Part shown: positions 40,180 to 43,278 of the stretch, piece by piece
Position numbering within the stretch: position 1 is the stretch's first letter
Layout: every line of letters begins with the position of its first letter
Assembly: GCA_020052515.1 (NCBI GenBank)
Contig: JAGVOW010000048.1
Coordinates: 1 to 43,278 of the forward strand
DNA: 43,278 nt
Reading direction: 5' to 3'
Source: Brevinematales bacterium
GTDB lineage: Bacteria; Spirochaetota; Brevinematia; Brevinematales; JAOACQ01
The notes under the pieces: model-generated
Told to the model about the DNA's origin: nothing
The model's input: only the letters and a program-made list of their open reading frames with translations
Databases searched by the model: none
Translations under genes and position numbers: made by a program

Positions 40180-41251
40180 TCGTTTTTCCACCTTCTTCTA
40201 TTCGAAAAGAATAGAAGTTTTTTTCGCTTTCTAACGCTTCTTTTATCTTATTCACTTCCAACAAATCACTTTCCAGGACAGTCAGCTCTGCTTCCCCTTC
40301 CCTAAGCTGAAAACGGTAAATTTTCCTGCCCTTTGGAAAATATTGGTTAACGCTATTCAATACTGTACTAATCGGCACGACCTTTATTTCCGATTTTTTT
40401 TTGATAGACTCCAGATCCGCCATTTTATGTACTTCTTGAAACTTTTTAATCTCAGCCTCTATCCGGTCAAGATTTTGCTTTCTGCCGGAAAATTGCGCGT
40501 TAGCAAAAACGAGAATAATAATAAAGCTCAAAGCAGTAACAGCCGCAATGATTTGCCAGAAGAGCCTTTTTAAAGAATTCTGAATAACGCTCAAAAAAGA
40601 AGCGGGCATAAAAGAAAAACTTTTTTCGTTAAACAATTCCGCTTTTTTTTCTTTCAACTCTGGAAGCGGTAAACCCAGGCTCAGGACATATTCTTTTACT
40701 CTCTGTTCTACTTCTTTTAAATCTTCTTTTCCACAAGTTTTCCATCCAATTAAAGAACCATTATAATAAATACGAAAGCCCCTGTCTACCCTGCTCACAA
40801 AAAGCTCTTTTTCATCAGACAAAAAATCTCGAATCGCAAAGAAAGGAACAAAACCCATCTTTATAAAAGGAAGATAAGCCTCTAAATCCTTCTGCTTAAC
40901 ACCCAGCAGAGTCAGAGAGAGATTCTTTGGGCATTTTCCCCAGATATAGTAAGAAAACACAAAATCTTCCCTTGTTTTAAAGTACTTGCGGCTTTCATTT
41001 AAAATGAGCTTCTCCAGAAGTTTTTCATCCTGAAAGGGTACCTCAATGTTTTTGAACAGCAATTCTTCAGGTTCCAGTGTGATTTTTATTCTTTTTGGAA
41101 AAGTGATGGCAGATTTTTTTAACCCAGATTCCAATTCTTCTTTCAAGATATTTTGCTCATTCAAGAGAATAGCTTGCCCCGCTGCCTTTTCCTCAAAACT
41201 CTTGAGCGTCACGCTATTAGCAGAAAAAAACACTTCTGTATAGAAAGACAT
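40145..41251 (-). CDS. GspL-like assembly protein
   Basis: 368 residues. The N-terminal half (about 1-215) has an actin-like/PilM-like character seen in cytoplasmic GspL domains, with a strand-rich start (SFYTEVFFSANSVTLKSFEE). One membrane helix lies at about 232-252 (QIIAAVTALSFIIILVFANA), then a coiled-coil and a small periplasmic ferredoxin-like domain. It would recruit the ATPase to the inner membrane with GspM. CTGGAG lies upstream of the ATG. Overall similarity to known GspL is by layout and gene order rather than by strong motifs. Confidence 0.72.
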   Translation of the reverse strand: MSFYTEVFFSANSVTLKSFEEKAAGQAILLNEQNILKEELESGLKKSAITFPKRIKITLEPEELLFKNIEVPFQDEKLLEKLILNESRKYFKTREDFVFSYYIWGKCPKNLSLTLLGVKQKDLEAYLPFIKMGFVPFFAIRDFLSDEKELFVSRVDRGFRIYYNGSLIGWKTCGKEDLKEVEQRVKEYVLSLGLPLPELKEKKAELFNEKSFSFMPASFLSVIQNSLKRLFWQIIAAVTALSFIIILVFANAQFSGRKQNLDRIEAEIKKFQEVHKMADLESIKKKSEIKVVPISTVLNSVNQYFPKGRKIYRFQLREGEAELTVLESDLLEVNKIKEALESEKNFYSFRIEEGGKTNEKRIVFQIKR

Positions 41252-41270
41252 ATTATTCTCCAGTTTTCCT

Positions 41271-41300
41271 AATTCCCCCTTAAAAAAGGGGGAATTTCTT
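41271..41300. terminator. C5/G5 hairpin between prepilin peptidase and GspL-like genes
   Basis: AATTCCCCC (41271-41279) pairs with GGGGGAATT (41288-41296) over an eight-base A/T loop. It closely resembles the folK terminator hairpin. On the minus strand it is not followed by a long T-run, so it may only partly end transcription inside the operon, or may be a processing site. Confidence 0.5.
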
Positions 41301-41748
41301 AAAGAGACATAACATCTACTAAAACCCCACAGACAGCAATAAAAAATCCAAATGGGATCGGCTCTTCCAGCTTTCGCTTTTTCAAAGCCGCCAGTACTAA
41401 GGAACTGACAAGGGCAGAAAAAGCGCTCAAAAGAATAATAAAGAGCCCCTGTTCCCAGCCTTTAAAAAGCCCGACAGCCGTCATCAGCTTGATATCCCCG
41501 CCGCCGATGGTTTCTTTTTTCAAGAAGCAAGAGGTCAAAAACCCCACAGCGAAAAAGAGACCGCCTGTCGATAGGATTCTCAGAACAATATCTGAAATTC
41601 CAAATCCATTGACCAGGCAATAAAACAAAGCAACCCCTATACCCGGAAGAGTAATCCAATCCGGAATGATATAGCGTCGCACATCGAAATAAGCCGCGCC
41701 CGCAAGCATTAAAAGATAAACAGCGGTAAAAAGGTAAAAATCTATCAT
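41299..41748 (-). CDS. Prepilin peptidase (A24 aspartic protease), short form
   Basis: 149 residues from the ATG at 41748, with five or six membrane helices. The two catalytic Asp residues are in YFDVRRYIIPDW and GGGDIKLM. The protein lacks the N-terminal domain with zinc cysteines and methyltransferase activity found in GspO/PilD, so it may cleave but not methylate prepilins, like archaeal and TadV-type enzymes. It stands at the head of the secretion run. No ribosome site precedes the ATG, but a promoter (41756-41784) would start transcription at or next to it. An alternative TTG at 41784 is inside that promoter. Confidence 0.88.
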   Translation of the reverse strand: MIDFYLFTAVYLLMLAGAAYFDVRRYIIPDWITLPGIGVALFYCLVNGFGISDIVLRILSTGGLFFAVGFLTSCFLKKETIGGGDIKLMTAVGLFKGWEQGLFIILLSAFSALVSSLVLAALKKRKLEEPIPFGFFIAVCGVLVDVMSL

Positions 41749-41755
41749 TGTAAAT

Positions 41756-41784
41756 AGTTTAACCCAAACTCTCTTTTTGGTCAA
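41756..41784 (-). promoter_or_regulatory. Promoter of the prepilin peptidase / type II secretion run
   Basis: On the minus strand TTGACC (41784-41779) and TAAACT (41761-41756) are 17 bases apart. Seven bases separate the -10 box from the ATG at 41748, implying a leaderless or nearly leaderless mRNA. Confidence 0.6.
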
Positions 41785-41804
41785 ATCATTTTTTCCAGAA
41801 AAAG

Positions 41805-42338
41805 CTATTCATTCATCTGTTTCACTTTAATCAGGTTGGTGAGATCAAAGCCATTTTTAAGAGCCGTATTGAGTAAATTTTGATAGAGGCCATCTTCCAG
41901 CTTTGGTTTCCGGCTCAAAATCCATAAATAGTCTTTTGTACTGCTGGTAACCATTGCGTACTGATAGTTCGTCTGGTCCAGTTCGAAAACTATATAATCA
42001 CTGCCAAACCAGAGAAAAAAACTGACAAAAAGCTTTGAGGGCAATTTTGGGTCCTGCACCCTTGCATTACCGTACGCGGCAGATTTTCTGCCATTTTTTA
42101 TTCCTTCATTGAGAACATCCACCCGGCCATCGCTTTTTAGAGTGTAAGTTGCCGTCACATAATCCAGGCCGTCTTCGAAAGGAGTGGGAAGCCTGGCTAT
42201 CTCGTACCATTTACCCATATACTTATTCACATCCAGATTTTCAACCGGTTTGATGTCTGCCGTACTCATACTGCCCCCATAAAGTATGGCCGAAAAAAAT
42301 AATAGAGAAAGAACCACTATTGAAACTTTGTTAACCAT
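41805..42338 (-). CDS. Bacterial lipocalin (Blc-like)
   Basis: 177 residues. A signal peptide (about 1-24) has no lipobox cysteine, so unlike E. coli Blc this form is probably soluble in the periplasm or secreted. The mature part is a lipocalin barrel: MGKWYEIARLPTPFE (the GxW motif), ATYTLKSDGRVDVLNEG, LFVSFF-WFGSDYIVFELD, and the C-terminal YLWILSRKPKL. Blc-type proteins bind fatty acids or lysophospholipids and help in membrane repair under stress. A promoter lies at 42363-42391, and a GGGGG tract precedes the ATG. Confidence 0.93.
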   Translation of the reverse strand: MVNKVSIVVLSLLFFSAILYGGSMSTADIKPVENLDVNKYMGKWYEIARLPTPFEDGLDYVTATYTLKSDGRVDVLNEGIKNGRKSAAYGNARVQDPKLPSKLFVSFFLWFGSDYIVFELDQTNYQYAMVTSSTKDYLWILSRKPKLEDGLYQNLLNTALKNGFDLTNLIKVKQMNE

Positions 42339-42362
42339 AAAAACCCCCTTTGTATTGTCAAA

Positions 42363-42391
42363 AGTTTAAGAGACATCTTTGTTCACGTCAA
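42363..42391 (-). promoter_or_regulatory. Lipocalin promoter
   Basis: On the minus strand TTGACG (42391-42386) and TAAACT (42368-42363) are 17 bases apart; transcription would start near 42356, about 18 bases before the ATG. Confidence 0.68.
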
Positions 42392-42405
42392 ATATAACAG
42401 TCAGT

Positions 42406-43149
42406 CTAAAAGGCTAAACCAATAAAAAAATCTAATGTAAAATAATTATAACTTATTGCTCTATCCGTGTTTTGATATATCCCTACTAATGATTCAGTCG
42501 ATGAATAACTGTCAAAGTAATAAGAACCGGATAATCCAATAACAATAAAGTTTACAATAAAATTCAAACCAATATTCGGACAGATACTGAATCCATTTAA
42601 AGGAAAAGATTTTATATTATCGAGCACTCCCAGATAACTAAAATAAGATGCGTACGGTTTTAATGCCGCCGATAAATAACCTGCTTTCACTCCAAAATAG
42701 AAGCTTCCTAAAAACTCATCACCGCTATTGCCAAATGGAATATGGTAATTAACTCCGCCATAAAACCCGTTGCCGCTTATTAAACCTCCGGAATATTCTT
42801 TTTTCTCATAGTCTCTTCCATCTCCCACTTCCACGCTTTCTTTTATTTGAATAGGATTATAGGACAATACAAAGCCAAACCGGTTCCACAATATTTCTCC
42901 ATTTATTCCCCAAATTTCAGCCTTCGGATCCGGTTTCCCATATTGGCTGGTGCCGTCGCTGTAGGAAACTCTTAATGTCCAGAAATTTCTTTCCTCATCC
43001 ATAATTGTTCCATTGAGATTGCCAAACTGCACGCTGCCAAATAGCTTCAGAATAAAAGAATAATCGTCAAAATTTTTCGCATACGCAAGCGAATTTACCA
43101 GGCCGAATACAAACAAAAACAATCCTGTAATAAAAAACTTCTTTTTCAC
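42406..43149 (-). CDS. Putative outer-membrane beta-barrel protein
   Basis: 247 residues from a GTG start at 43149, with GGGAGGAGAT directly upstream. A signal peptide (about 1-24, ending NSLAYA) is followed by alternating strands rich in aromatic residues (FGFVLSYNP, GFYGGVNYHIPFG, FYFGVKAGYL, YFTLDFFIGLAF) and a C-terminal Phe, the usual end of outer-membrane barrels. Eight or ten strands would fit the length. No named family recognised. The 67-base gap to the lipocalin gene contains that gene's promoter. Confidence 0.72.
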   Translation of the reverse strand: MKKKFFITGLFLFVFGLVNSLAYAKNFDDYSFILKLFGSVQFGNLNGTIMDEERNFWTLRVSYSDGTSQYGKPDPKAEIWGINGEILWNRFGFVLSYNPIQIKESVEVGDGRDYEKKEYSGGLISGNGFYGGVNYHIPFGNSGDEFLGSFYFGVKAGYLSAALKPYASYFSYLGVLDNIKSFPLNGFSICPNIGLNFIVNFIVIGLSGSYYFDSYSSTESLVGIYQNTDRAISYNYFTLDFFIGLAF

Positions 43150-43278
43150 CTATCTCCTCCCAAAAATTTTATTTTAAAAATATTCATCCCCCGTTCCATT
43201 TTTTTCTTTTACCAGGCTTCCGGCATAGTCAGCGAAGTGTCGCGGAAAAATGTTCTCACAGCATAGCCTGCCACGAGG
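43150..43278. other. Right edge: leader of the barrel gene and possibly the 3' end of another minus-strand gene
   Basis: On the minus strand two frames are open from the right edge. One ends TSLTMPEAW then TAA near 43210, the other runs to about 43174 ending TGDEYF. Either could be the last codons of a gene outside the window; composition does not decide. No hairpin or tRNA was seen. Confidence 0.3.

Overview
The window reads as a piece of chromosome from a Gram-negative (two-membrane), probably anaerobic or fermentative bacterium of moderate GC. It carries a secretin-based type II secretion operon, lipoproteins and a candidate outer-membrane barrel, plus a class III (oxygen-sensitive) ribonucleotide reductase and acetate kinase. 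I cannot fix the phylum. The BMP-type lipoprotein, the HAMP-linked cyclase and the flavour of several unknown envelope genes would suit a spirochaete-like or candidate-phylum lineage, but that is a guess. Promoters are of clear sigma-70 type: nine TTGAnn-like / TATAAT-like pairs were found, all with 17-base spacers.

Layout. 1-4609 (+): a secreted modular protein cut by the left edge (carbohydrate-binding-like, FN3 and three LamG domains), then a 5'-truncated relative ending in five kelch repeats; both share a 272-bp near-identical segment. 4793-8563 (+): lemA, two TPM-domain genes, cysS and folK, ending in a terminator. 8655-9788 (+): proB. 9877-13878 (-): nrdD, a separate 50-residue glycyl-radical ORF, nrdG and a BMP lipoprotein. 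14408-16633 (+): an accessory islet with a GNAT acetyltransferase, mazEF, an AMMECR1 protein and a Phd/PIN pair whose toxin has lost its middle. 16662-18928 (+): purB and ispE. 19000-19917 (+): an HTH-Fic protein. 20114-27179 (-): a seven-gene run from lysS through a PmbA/TldD protein, three envelope genes of unknown role and a bifunctional-nuclease-like protein to 5-formyl-THF cyclo-ligase. 27511-28704 (+): ackA. 28701-29414 (-): a small TPR-like protein and tmRNA (ssrA). 29557-41748 (-): one long run of prepilin peptidase, GspL, M and C-like proteins, gspD, gspE, gspF, a DUF433/DUF5615 toxin-antitoxin insert, gspG, three minor pseudopilins, an S4 RNA-binding protein and a class III nucleotide cyclase. 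41805-43149 (-): a lipocalin and an outer-membrane-like protein.

How it fits together. The type II secretion run is nearly complete for a minimal system (peptidase, secretin, ATPase, platform, major and minor pseudopilins, L/M/C assembly proteins). The large LamG/kelch proteins are plausible clients, but nothing in the sequence proves it. Two mobile pieces have landed in the operon without breaking it: a 103-bp MITE-like element between the GspM-like and GspC-like genes, and a toxin-antitoxin cassette with its own promoter between gspF and gspG, flanked by a 27-bp direct repeat copied from the end of gspF.

The points I would look at first are: the ribonucleotide reductase whose glycyl-radical tail is a separate ORF; the terminator hairpin inside the ispE coding end, which would give stop-less mRNA; the Fic gene with paired palindromic operators and a promoter that predicts a leaderless mRNA; the MITE; and the lysS leader with a 55-nt perfect palindrome and a terminator-like hairpin beside the ribosome-binding site.
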